This document shows positions 37,716 through 45,616 of a stretch of 64,000 nucleotides of DNA, one piece after another. The first letter of the stretch is position 1. Every line of letters starts with the position of its first letter. The position numbers were made by a program, and so were the translations under genes. The notes under the pieces are model-generated. The model was given only the letters and a program-made list of their open reading frames with translations. It was not told the DNA's origin and made no database searches. Source of the DNA: JBCCCJ01 sp039029315. GTDB lineage: Bacteria; Bacteroidota; Bacteroidia; J057. Location of the stretch: positions 37,603 to 101,602 of the forward strand of contig JBCCGK010000032.1 of assembly GCA_039029315.1 (NCBI GenBank), written 5' to 3'.

Positions 37716-37898
37716 CTACTCTATGCTTCTCGCATCAAAGCCAGTAATTTCTCCTTCTTGTACCTGAATCTCCACTTCGATGGGGTTGCAGCAAACTTCG
37801 CAATCCTCGATATATTCCTGATCATGTACACTCAGATCCAGAATAAATGAAATAGATTGCCAGCAGTGGGGACACATAAAAAAATATTCTTCAGACAT
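37716..37898 (-). CDS. CPXCG-motif Cys-rich small protein
   Basis: 60 residues from the ATG at 37898 (an upstream ATG at 37925 would add nine). It carries MCPHCWQ near the start and EDCEVCCNPIEVEI later, i.e. two CxxC-type knuckles suited to a zinc ribbon, as in the CPXCG family. The function of the family is unknown. It lies alone, convergent with the Rof-like gene. Confidence 0.75.
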   Translation of the reverse strand: MSEEYFFMCPHCWQSISFILDLSVHDQEYIEDCEVCCNPIEVEIQVQEGEITGFDARSIE

Positions 37899-38008
37899 AG
37901 GACAGTTGAATAAGTTCATTTTCATAAACGAGCTGCCTCTGAATAAGTTCTTCCATGTGTCACCCAGCTTTTCAAGCGTGTGGGTCGTCTTAATAAAAAT
38001 ATCACAGC

Positions 38009-38782
38009 ATGAAAAAATTACTACTCTCCTTTTCTGTATTCCTTCTTGTCCACCAACTCGGATTGAGCTGTTCTTTCCATGCGGAAGAAACTGCTTTTTG
38101 CCAGCTTGGGCAGCTTGAGGAATTATTAATTGCCCGTGGAAAAATCATAGATGTATTTGATCATGGGTTACTCCTACAACTCTATGAAGTCTATCGTGGA
38201 GAAGAAAGCAGGTGTGAAATCAAAATATTCAATCGTCCAGACTGGAACTGCACAGGTGTGAATATCCTCTCCCGTTCTGAAAATTTTGGAGAACCTGGAC
38301 AAACAGTTCTCTTTTTTGCCCCCAAAGTACTTGAACCTACAGCAGATTATGAAGAATTGGGAGAATATCGAAATGACTACATAGAATATGAAGGATATGG
38401 CCGTCCATTTAGACCCCTTGTGCATATCGGGAACCATATAGAAGGACTTTTTTCAGATGGTGTCCGGTCTGTACGGGTGGAGCGCATTCATGAAAAATTG
38501 CGGAGTTGCGATTTCAAGAACCTCCTTCATGCTCCTAGAAAAATATGTGGAGAACATGAAATCAACGTTTATTCAAACCCACAGGCTCACTCTCTCACCC
38601 TTTTGGAAGAGGTACCGGAGCAAGCAGACTTGATTCTGATGGATCTGAGCGGAAGGCAAATGTTGTCCGTGCCAGCCCCTCCCAAAGGGACAATCCTTCC
38701 AGTCAATCATCTCCCAACAGGCATCTATATTCTCCTCATCAAATCTGAAGGAATTTTATTCAAACAAAAAGTTCTGCTCTAA
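38009..38782 (+). CDS. Secreted protein with netrin/TIMP-like N-terminus and T9SS tail
   Basis: 257 residues. A signal peptide ends near LGLSC. The next 150 residues have a Cys pattern and strand order (CQLGQLEELLIARGKIIDVFDHG, LYEVYRGEE, CTGVNILSRSE, GQTVLFF) like the NTR/TIMP-like domains of many Bacteroidota surface proteins. The last 70 residues (INVYSNPQAHSLTL ... TGIYILLIKSEG..FKQKVLL) fit a type A T9SS sorting domain. It is probably exported and attached to the surface. Function is unknown. Confidence 0.75.
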   Translation: MKKLLLSFSVFLLVHQLGLSCSFHAEETAFCQLGQLEELLIARGKIIDVFDHGLLLQLYEVYRGEESRCEIKIFNRPDWNCTGVNILSRSENFGEPGQTVLFFAPKVLEPTADYEELGEYRNDYIEYEGYGRPFRPLVHIGNHIEGLFSDGVRSVRVERIHEKLRSCDFKNLLHAPRKICGEHEINVYSNPQAHSLTLLEEVPEQADLILMDLSGRQMLSVPAPPKGTILPVNHLPTGIYILLIKSEGILFKQKVLL

Positions 38783-38854
38783 TCTTGTCTACCTATCTAT
38801 CAATAGCATAAGTATGAGGACAAATTTACATATCCTCATTCTATTCCTTTCCCT

Positions 38855-38961
38855 CCCTCTCCAAAGGGAAAAATCGTTGATTCCTGGCCTTTCGGGTTGA
38901 TGTCTCCCTTTTTTCCCCTATGCCCACTATATCCCTCACAAATAAAAGTGTCCCCTTACTT
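38855..38961. repeat. Dispersed intergenic repeat, copy B
   Basis: The 54-bp block at 38855-38908 matches 33900-33953 with few differences. GTGTCCCCTTACTT at 38948-38961 is the exact reverse complement of the 33854-33867 motif, but lies on the other side of the block, so the parts are shuffled between copies. It abuts the 3' end of the SDR gene. Confidence 0.6.
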
Positions 38962-38972
38962 ATTGGGGGGAA

Positions 38973-39749
38973 TCATAAAATGATACTCCCCAATCCTCCA
39001 TCTACGACGATCGCTTGCCCAACCATAAAATTGGATTCAGGGTTCCACAAATACATCGCCGTTTTGGCAATCTCTTCAGCAGTTCCTATTCTTCCAATGG
39101 GATGATGTTTGGCCCATGCTGTTAGGACTTCTTCTACCGGACCATGTGCTCCAGCCCCATAGCGAAGAAGAGGCGTGTCCACTGATCCTGGACAAATACA
39201 ATTGACAGAAATCCCCTCTTGTGCATGATCCAGACCCATAGATCGGGTCATTGCGATCACAGCTCCTTTCGAAGTTGCATAGGCCAGGACATTTTTTTGG
39301 CATCTCAATCCTTGGATCGAACTGATGTGCACCACCCCTCCCCCACCATGTTGGCGAATCTCCGGGATCACCTGCTTGCTGACCAGAAACATACTCTTCA
39401 AATTGATGTCTAGCGTCAAGTCCCAATTGGCTTCAGAGGTAGTGTCTACAGTCCCATAAGTCTGCAAACCTGCAGAATTTGCCAGATATTTGACGGGGCC
39501 TTGCTTCCGGGCTTTCGCTACCATATGAGCAATTTCATCGGATTGGGTCACATCTGTTTTGATGAAGAGGGCTTTCCCACCAAGATTCCTGATATGGGCT
39601 TCTGTGGCTTGCCCCAATTCTTCATTGGTATCTGCGAGAATGGCCGTTGCCCCACATTTGGCACTTTCCAGGGCTATGGCCCGCCCAATGCCAGAAGCGC
39701 CTCCGGTAATGATGGCGACGGTTTTGTTGATCCAGGGATTTGCGTTCAT
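38973..39749 (-). CDS. Short-chain dehydrogenase/reductase
   Basis: 258 residues with the classical SDR signature. The NAD(P)-binding motif is TGGASGIGRA near residue 16, the structural motif reads NSAG in place of NNAG, the catalytic Ser is in VVHISSIQG and the catalytic YxxxK is YATSK. The C-terminal NPESNFMVGQAIVVDGGL is typical. An acidic residue after the second strand (ILADTNEE) favours NAD over NADP. Substrate is unknown. It is divergent from the effector-associated TPR gene. Confidence 0.92.
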   Translation of the reverse strand: MNANPWINKTVAIITGGASGIGRAIALESAKCGATAILADTNEELGQATEAHIRNLGGKALFIKTDVTQSDEIAHMVAKARKQGPVKYLANSAGLQTYGTVDTTSEANWDLTLDINLKSMFLVSKQVIPEIRQHGGGGVVHISSIQGLRCQKNVLAYATSKGAVIAMTRSMGLDHAQEGISVNCICPGSVDTPLLRYGAGAHGPVEEVLTAWAKHHPIGRIGTAEEIAKTAMYLWNPESNFMVGQAIVVDGGLGSIIL

Positions 39750-39903
39750 CGGTCAAGTAGGCTTCTTATGTCTTTTGATTTCCCAAACAAAAAGAAAAAA
39801 TAATTCAAGAAAAAAATTATCAAGAAAATACAAATTATTCATCAGTATCTTCCCGCTTTCAAAAATAATCCCTACCTTGATTGGCACAACTTTTTACATT
39901 TCT

Positions 39904-41988
39904 ATGTCATCTCAAGAAGCAGTTAAAAAAATATCCAAACTACTTAAGGACAACCGGTTAGATGAGGCAATTGACCAATTGATTGAGTCTGGCATGGGTC
40001 ATGAAGGGGGCGCACTTAAAGGTAGACTTTCGGCACTTAAACAACAACAAATAAAGGGAATAATAAAATCAGAAGATGCCCAGATTGAAAGAAACCAAAT
40101 ACAGGAAGCGATTCAGATAGCCCTCACCAGACTCGATAAAGATGGACAATTACCCATCCCTTCCCGGAATCGTGTCCTTATGGGAACAATTCTGGCTATT
40201 GTGCTGACTTTGAGTGGTTGGGGCATTGGAAAGTTGATCTTCTCTCCTACTCCATCCACTTGTACGTTCGAACTGGATGTTCCGGATAACAAGAATTTTT
40301 TGATCATGATTCCAAGTCATCAGGAATCTCTCATAGGCCAAACACATAGTGTATTGGAAGATATCAAAAGTCTGGATGCAATCCCTTTTGATATGGCTGT
40401 GGATGATCAGACATTTTCCAGGGAAAATCGACTCAATCGTGAGCGAGCCATTCAAAAAGGATCTGATTGCCATGCAGATTTGATCAGTTGGCTGACACTC
40501 AAGCCAATCACCCAAACCGTGAGTATGCATTATGCCTGGCTTGACACCACTACCAAGATCCAGTGGATAGAAAAAATAGGCGCAACCAATATTGAATTAG
40601 GGTCCCGTTTGTTTGATGGGGAACTCGCAGGAAGTATCAAATCGATCTCTCAATACTTCATCGGAATGGGAAGGTTCTATGTAGGAAATTATGAGCGAGC
40701 CTTGGCTGATTTTGAACAGGTAAAACCAGATACCACCATCGGACAAAAATTTGTATTGTATTATCAGGGGTCATGCCAGCGAAAACTGGGAGAAGAATCC
40801 CGATACTATGAGCAGTTTGATCGAGCAACCACTTATTTCCAACAGGCCAAACAATCATTCCATCAAGCCCTAAAAATTGATAGCCGCTTTGCTGAAGCAC
40901 TGCATGATCTAGCCCTGGTCTACTATTATGAGCATTCTCACGACTCAGCCCAATCCCTATTTGAACAGGTACTAAAGATCACCGAGAGGCAGGATTTACA
41001 AAAAAAAGCCAATTTAAACCTCGCCAATCTTGCTGTAGTGCAGGGTCGATTTGATGATGCTTCCAATTTTTTGAGAAAGATCACTCCAGACAATCAGTTA
41101 CTCCTTAATATCCAATGGGTGCAAAGCAGTATCCTGATTGAACAAAAACAATATTCAGAAGCATTGGGACTGATCCAGCAGATGCAACCTCAATCCGAGC
41201 AGGACAGTCTCAAGGTGTGGAACCAACTGGGCATCGTATTAGAATCGCTGAACAGAGACAAGGAGGCATTGGCCATTTATGATGCCATCATAGACAGATA
41301 TCCAGACTATCTCAGTGCCTATCAGAATCGAGGCAATCTGCACTACCACAATCAGGATTTCGGCTTTGCGGAAAAGGATTTCAGGCAGCTCCTTGACAAG
41401 GATTCAAATCGCATTGACGCCTACTTCCTTCTCGGCAGAATAGGAGAAAAAACGGATAACCCTTCAAAGGCAAAGGCCTATTATCGGCTAAGCTTGCAAC
41501 AAAAAAACAGCCATCTTTTTGCTAATTTTTATCTTGCAAAGATGTATGAGGAAGAAAAAATCAGGGATTCTATGGCATATTTTTATGAAAGAGCCTTTGC
41601 CTTGATGCCGGATAGCTATATCTATCAAGGACAAAACAAGTCAATCATGATGAACAATGCAGCATATGTCCTGGGCATCTATTTGGATACTGTAGAAATT
41701 GCCGAACGATTCCTGGAGGAAGCCATTCGACTAGACGACCAATATGAAGGAGCCTATGGCTCACTGGCAGAACTCTATGGCATACAAAAAAAAGAAAACT
41801 TGTTTTTCTCTACCTTGGACCTGGCCATCTCCAAAGGATATGATCTTTCGAGAATGGAGTATTTAGAAGCTGAGCCATATCGCGGATACTGGGGAGATCA
41901 ACGATTGATTTCTCTCATTGAGAAATATCCTGGCATGTTTCCCAAAGATATGCCACCGGAATTATTCGCAGATGAACTTATCAATTGA
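39904..41988 (+). CDS. Membrane-anchored TPR protein with N-terminal effector-associated (EAD11-like) domain
   Basis: 694 residues from the ATG at 39904; the open frame reaches back to 39559 but that part is antisense to the SDR gene. Residues 4-80 form an all-helical, death-domain-like module (KKISKLLKDNRLDEAIDQL ... GALKGRLSALKQQQIKGI ... ERNQIQEAIQIAL) matching the EAD11 pattern. One membrane helix follows (91-113). Next is a mixed region resembling the TolB-N-like fold seen beside TPRs (NFLIMIPSHQES; about 120-230), then about ten TPR units. EADs are adaptor domains of NTPase/caspase-type conflict systems; no such partner lies in the window, so it may be encoded elsewhere. Two lipoprotein genes follow closely on the same strand. 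Confidence 0.75.
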   Translation: MSSQEAVKKISKLLKDNRLDEAIDQLIESGMGHEGGALKGRLSALKQQQIKGIIKSEDAQIERNQIQEAIQIALTRLDKDGQLPIPSRNRVLMGTILAIVLTLSGWGIGKLIFSPTPSTCTFELDVPDNKNFLIMIPSHQESLIGQTHSVLEDIKSLDAIPFDMAVDDQTFSRENRLNRERAIQKGSDCHADLISWLTLKPITQTVSMHYAWLDTTTKIQWIEKIGATNIELGSRLFDGELAGSIKSISQYFIGMGRFYVGNYERALADFEQVKPDTTIGQKFVLYYQGSCQRKLGEESRYYEQFDRATTYFQQAKQSFHQALKIDSRFAEALHDLALVYYYEHSHDSAQSLFEQVLKITERQDLQKKANLNLANLAVVQGRFDDASNFLRKITPDNQLLLNIQWVQSSILIEQKQYSEALGLIQQMQPQSEQDSLKVWNQLGIVLESLNRDKEALAIYDAIIDRYPDYLSAYQNRGNLHYHNQDFGFAEKDFRQLLDKDSNRIDAYFLLGRIGEKTDNPSKAKAYYRLSLQQKNSHLFANFYLAKMYEEEKIRDSMAYFYERAFALMPDSYIYQGQNKSIMMNNAAYVLGIYLDTVEIAERFLEEAIRLDDQYEGAYGSLAELYGIQKKENLFFSTLDLAISKGYDLSRMEYLEAEPYRGYWGDQRLISLIEKYPGMFPKDMPPELFADELIN

Positions 41989-42006
41989 ATTAGCTCTGAA
42001 ATCAAT

Positions 42007-42624
42007 ATGCGTAGATCCTTTTTTGCCTCCCCCCCTAGACTTGCCAGTGTAGCCTCTTCCATGATGTTGACTTGCCTCTGGATCTTATTCACTGCCTGTC
42101 CTGCCCCGGAGCCTATTCCCTGTACCAATATCGCAGATCCAGATTTGAAGAATAATTTTGTCCCTCTCTCGCCTACGAGTATCCCGGCTGGCGATACCTT
42201 TGAGACAAAAAATAGAACCGACAATGTCAATGATCCAAGCAGTTGTCAAACCCTAACCGCAGCAGCCTCGGAGATATACCTGATTGTAGAATATCGTCTG
42301 GACCAATTTGAACCCTATGATACAGTTAGGACTGTTTTCAAGAATATCAATTCCATTGGCGGAGGACTATTTGCTGAAAATGATTATGAGTATCTCTTTG
42401 CTCAGCCTGGCCAATATCGGATAACCAATGTATCGGATGGGAAAAACGAAATCTCCGAGAGAGATGAAACCAATAATGCTTATTCAGATGCTGCTATCGG
42501 AACCAATAAAAAGGCCGATCCTCTGGAGGATGTGACTGTAACTGTTACTCCCAATCCGGATTTTGAGCCTGCCAAGGCGGGATTTGAGCCTGGAGAATAT
42601 GTTAAAATCAGGGAATTGAAATAA
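42007..42624 (+). CDS. CARDB-like lipoprotein A
   Basis: 205 residues with a lipoprotein signal (lipobox around FTAC, Cys about residue 31). The domain contains IPAGDTFE, NDPSSC, LIVEYRLDQFEPYD, AQPGQYRIT and ERDETNNAY, a CARDB-like beta sandwich of the kind used for surface binding. It is a paralogue of the minus-strand lipoprotein at 45145, with a different, longer C-terminal part. It starts 18 bp after the EAD/TPR gene, suggesting co-transcription. Confidence 0.75.
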   Translation: MRRSFFASPPRLASVASSMMLTCLWILFTACPAPEPIPCTNIADPDLKNNFVPLSPTSIPAGDTFETKNRTDNVNDPSSCQTLTAAASEIYLIVEYRLDQFEPYDTVRTVFKNINSIGGGLFAENDYEYLFAQPGQYRITNVSDGKNEISERDETNNAYSDAAIGTNKKADPLEDVTVTVTPNPDFEPAKAGFEPGEYVKIRELK

Positions 42625-42693
42625 AGAAGTTCGAAAAGGAAAGCCTTTCTGTTTCCCACAGCAAACGTGAATCACTAGCAAAGATATCATCAC

Positions 42694-43884
42694 ATGAAAG
42701 CAAGCCAAGCAGTTTTTTTGGGGGGAGCAATCTTGATCCTAATTGTGGGCATTTTCGGCTGTTTAGAAGAAAATGTCCCTCCCACGGATCCCCTATCAAA
42801 TGGAAATTCCAATCCAGGGAGAGATGTGGGCACTGATACCATCATTGATCTGAACAAGCTGACAGTGGATGTAACTGTCGAGAATCCTGCTGATTATGAT
42901 CTTGCGGGACGGATCGATCTGAAAGGAGATGAAGACTATTTTCGAATCTATTCAGATAGTTTTGGGGTATTGGAGGTTATCACCAGAAGAGTTCCCAGTG
43001 AAGTTCGATTGGCTATTACTGTTTATGATGAAACAGGCGAAAAACTTGGTTCAGGTTCAAGTTCAAACAAAGGAAGTAATTTCAAATTTGAAGTAAATTG
43101 TGAGCCTGGATGGCATTTTGTTTCTGTATCGGACGTCGGCAATTCGTTTGATTCCACCAAATCGTATGTGTTTCAGATAGATTTTGATTTCGAGGATGTA
43201 TATGAACCTAATTCAACTGAATTCGATGCTGCTGAGATTGCTTTAGGAGAGGAAATATTCGCCAAAATCAGAACTAGCGGAGATGTGGATTATTATAGTT
43301 TTACTCTCGATAAGGCGGGTGTATTGACCACAAAAGTATTACCTATTCCTGCAGAAAACACGATCAGGGCAGAGGTTTATAAAGAGTCAGAGGGCATATT
43401 AGAACACCACAAGAGTCCGTATCCCAGTCATGGATTCGAGTTTTACACCTCTTGTCTCGCAGGAAAATATTACATCAAACTTCGAGATCAGACTGGCGAA
43501 AGCAGTGCTGATTTTTATACCCTTCTGCTCACTTATGATACCCAGGACATTTATGAGCCCAACCACACCATCAGTGATGCGAAAGAAATCCTCATCGGGG
43601 ATACCATTCAATTTAAACTGGCGGACGAAGAAGACATAGATTTTTTCAAACTTGTTTTGCAAGAACCAGATACCATCCACTTCTCATTTATTGAAGTCCC
43701 GAAAGATCAGGGCTTAAGGGTGATTCTGTATGATGAAGTACAGGATCGCCTAAGCACGCATTCTTCTTCAATTGGCAGACCACTCTTGTTTGAGAAGGAG
43801 GTGAACAGCACCATTTATTTCTCCATTGAAGACAATATTTATAATGTGAGCGGAGAGGAATGGTATCGATTTGTGGTGCATTGA
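42694..43884 (+). CDS. Lipoprotein with three PPC-like domains
   Basis: 396 residues; lipobox at VGIFGC (Cys about residue 23). Three consecutive units of about 115 residues each follow. Each has an acidic strand pair of the PPC (pre-peptidase C-terminal) type: GDEDYFRIYSDSFG, SGDVDYYSFTLDKAG and EEDIDFFKLVLQEP. Each later unit is introduced by YEPN (VYEPNSTEFDA, IYEPNHTISDA). PPC domains are usually appended to secreted proteases; here they stand alone. It lies 69 bp after lipoprotein A and ends 15 bp from a convergent gene. Confidence 0.8.
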   Translation: MKASQAVFLGGAILILIVGIFGCLEENVPPTDPLSNGNSNPGRDVGTDTIIDLNKLTVDVTVENPADYDLAGRIDLKGDEDYFRIYSDSFGVLEVITRRVPSEVRLAITVYDETGEKLGSGSSSNKGSNFKFEVNCEPGWHFVSVSDVGNSFDSTKSYVFQIDFDFEDVYEPNSTEFDAAEIALGEEIFAKIRTSGDVDYYSFTLDKAGVLTTKVLPIPAENTIRAEVYKESEGILEHHKSPYPSHGFEFYTSCLAGKYYIKLRDQTGESSADFYTLLLTYDTQDIYEPNHTISDAKEILIGDTIQFKLADEEDIDFFKLVLQEPDTIHFSFIEVPKDQGLRVILYDEVQDRLSTHSSSIGRPLLFEKEVNSTIYFSIEDNIYNVSGEEWYRFVVH

Positions 43885-43899
43885 ATCTCCGCTAAATAA

Positions 43900-45126
43900 T
43901 CATTTTTCCGATTTCCAGATGCCCTCAAATTTCTCAATGGTCAAGGGATAATCGTATATCCTGAGATTGTCCATTTCTCCGTTGAATAATGGATAAGAGG
44001 TACTGGTATTGTCACATCCTGCTTTTCCAATAAAGATCTCAAAAGGATCAAATCGGGGAACTTTGGTTGGTGCAAATCCTGACCACCAATATGTATTGGA
44101 GACATCGACTCCATCCACTAGGCTGGTTAGCTTGAATGATCCGTCTGACAATTCTTCAAAAGATATCCCTAAATAGTGCCATCTCGCATCAATGATATCC
44201 GGATCAAGCTCGAATCCTTTCAAATATCCAGGCTGCCCACTACAGTAATAGTCCCATTGACCGACATAGAGCCAGGTGTTGCTTTGGCCCGGCAAGGGTG
44301 GAAGGTTTTGCCTAATATCTAGCAAAAAGTCCCTAGAATTCATGAGCATCTGAGGAACAGTCCCTTGATTAAGTTTTACCCAAACACTAATAGAGAACGC
44401 CTTTTTCTGGTATAACAATCCTTCCGGGATCTTCATATACTGTCCTTCTTCAATCTTCAGGGCTTTTCCTGTTTCATCAGGCGTATCATCTGAGAACGTA
44501 GCACCAACAATTTCTCCATCCACATTTCCCATCAGGTCCATCCCATCCTCATGGTCGAAGGTGTAATGGACCAGGGCATCATAAGGAGACCCAATGACCA
44601 CCTCGGTCTTGGCTGTCCAGCTTTTGCCACCTTCTTCGGTCATCGTGATGTCGACTTCGAAGACATCTCCACTTTGTGCTGTACCCTTAGCCTGAATGGC
44701 AAAACTGTACTCTTCTTGCGTATTTGGAGAGGTACCCGCAACAGGATGGAGGCTGGCTCCCTTGTTGATTTCAGGAACAGTTACTTCCTGCCCGGAGGTG
44801 ATTTCCACTTTGGCAGAAGATACCTTGAATTCAACTGTTACATTTTTCGCAGCCCCGGTTCCAGAATTGGTGAATGTTACCCGAAAATAGCCTGTCTCAT
44901 GTTGATCAATCAATTGATCCTGCAAATCATCATCTACCAGTTCTACAGAGAGCAGTTGAATTTTTACCTGACTGCCCACATCCACAGCGATTGGATCGCT
45001 ATCAGACTGATCAGGGTCATTGGGATCAGTAGTTGGGTCAACCGCTTGCTGCTCACAGCCCAGACTGAGCAGGAACAACACAATACAGCACTTGATGATG
45101 GAGAATACGTATTGAGAAAACTGCAT
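43900..45126 (-). CDS. Lipoprotein with CARDB-like and LamG-like domains
   Basis: 408 residues with a lipoprotein signal (lipobox LLSLGC, Cys near residue 24) and an acidic linker. A CARDB-like domain follows (YFRVTFTNSGTGAAKNVTVEF, PEINKGAS; about 60-170). The last 220 residues form a LamG/concanavalin-like domain (ALVHYTFDHEDG..., SISVWVKLNQG, GEMDNLRIYDYPLT). Such domains bind glycans or proteins at the cell surface. It shares domain types with the neighbouring 45617 product and lies 18 bp after the gene at 45145, in one minus-strand unit. Confidence 0.82.
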   Translation of the reverse strand: MQFSQYVFSIIKCCIVLFLLSLGCEQQAVDPTTDPNDPDQSDSDPIAVDVGSQVKIQLLSVELVDDDLQDQLIDQHETGYFRVTFTNSGTGAAKNVTVEFKVSSAKVEITSGQEVTVPEINKGASLHPVAGTSPNTQEEYSFAIQAKGTAQSGDVFEVDITMTEEGGKSWTAKTEVVIGSPYDALVHYTFDHEDGMDLMGNVDGEIVGATFSDDTPDETGKALKIEEGQYMKIPEGLLYQKKAFSISVWVKLNQGTVPQMLMNSRDFLLDIRQNLPPLPGQSNTWLYVGQWDYYCSGQPGYLKGFELDPDIIDARWHYLGISFEELSDGSFKLTSLVDGVDVSNTYWWSGFAPTKVPRFDPFEIFIGKAGCDNTSTSYPLFNGEMDNLRIYDYPLTIEKFEGIWKSEK

Positions 45127-45144
45127 ATGGGAAGTGTTTGAATA

Positions 45145-45609
45145 TTATTTTGTCGCAATGTTCTCTAGGGTATACACATTATTGCTTTCATCTCTTTCTG
45201 GAATAAGATTGTCTGCATCCACTGTGATGGTAATTCGGTACTGACCTGGCTGGGAAAAAAGAATCGAAAAATTTGTCTCTACGAACTCTCCCCCTTCGAT
45301 GGAACCGATAGATCTGTCACTGTTACGGATAACCTCAAACGCCTCAAAGTTGTCGATTCGATATTCGACGATAATACGAAGGATAACATCCACTGCAGTT
45401 GCTGTTCCCGCACAATTATCGGGATCGGCAATATTCCTGCTTGTGTTAAGCACCTCAAAATCCTCCCCTGCTGGAATAATTAGTCCATTTACTGGCTCGA
45501 ATTCATTGACCAGATCTGGTGGAGAGGGCATCGTGAGGCAATTATCACGAGATGTACAAGCATAAATGGCAGCTGCCATCAGCAGGCAAAAAATAAACAT
45601 CCTGGTCAT
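45145..45609 (-). CDS. CARDB-like lipoprotein B (paralogue of A)
   Basis: 154 residues from the ATG at 45609, just before a lipoprotein signal (FIFCLLMAAAIYAC); the frame extends to 45651 but would overlap the previous gene. Motifs IPAGEDFE, ADPDNC, IVEYRIDNFEAFE, SQPGQYRIT and ERDESNNVY match lipoprotein A at 42007 in order and spacing. It lacks the extra C-terminal part of A. It sits between two LamG lipoprotein genes in a minus-strand operon with gaps of 7 and 18 bp. Confidence 0.78.
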   Translation of the reverse strand: MTRMFIFCLLMAAAIYACTSRDNCLTMPSPPDLVNEFEPVNGLIIPAGEDFEVLNTSRNIADPDNCAGTATAVDVILRIIVEYRIDNFEAFEVIRNSDRSIGSIEGGEFVETNFSILFSQPGQYRITITVDADNLIPERDESNNVYTLENIATK

Positions 45610-45616
45610 GGTCTCA

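Noticed and set aside
39559..39903. N-terminal extension of the TPR gene
   Set aside because: Antisense to the SDR gene for most of its length; the EAD-like domain begins right after the ATG at 39904.
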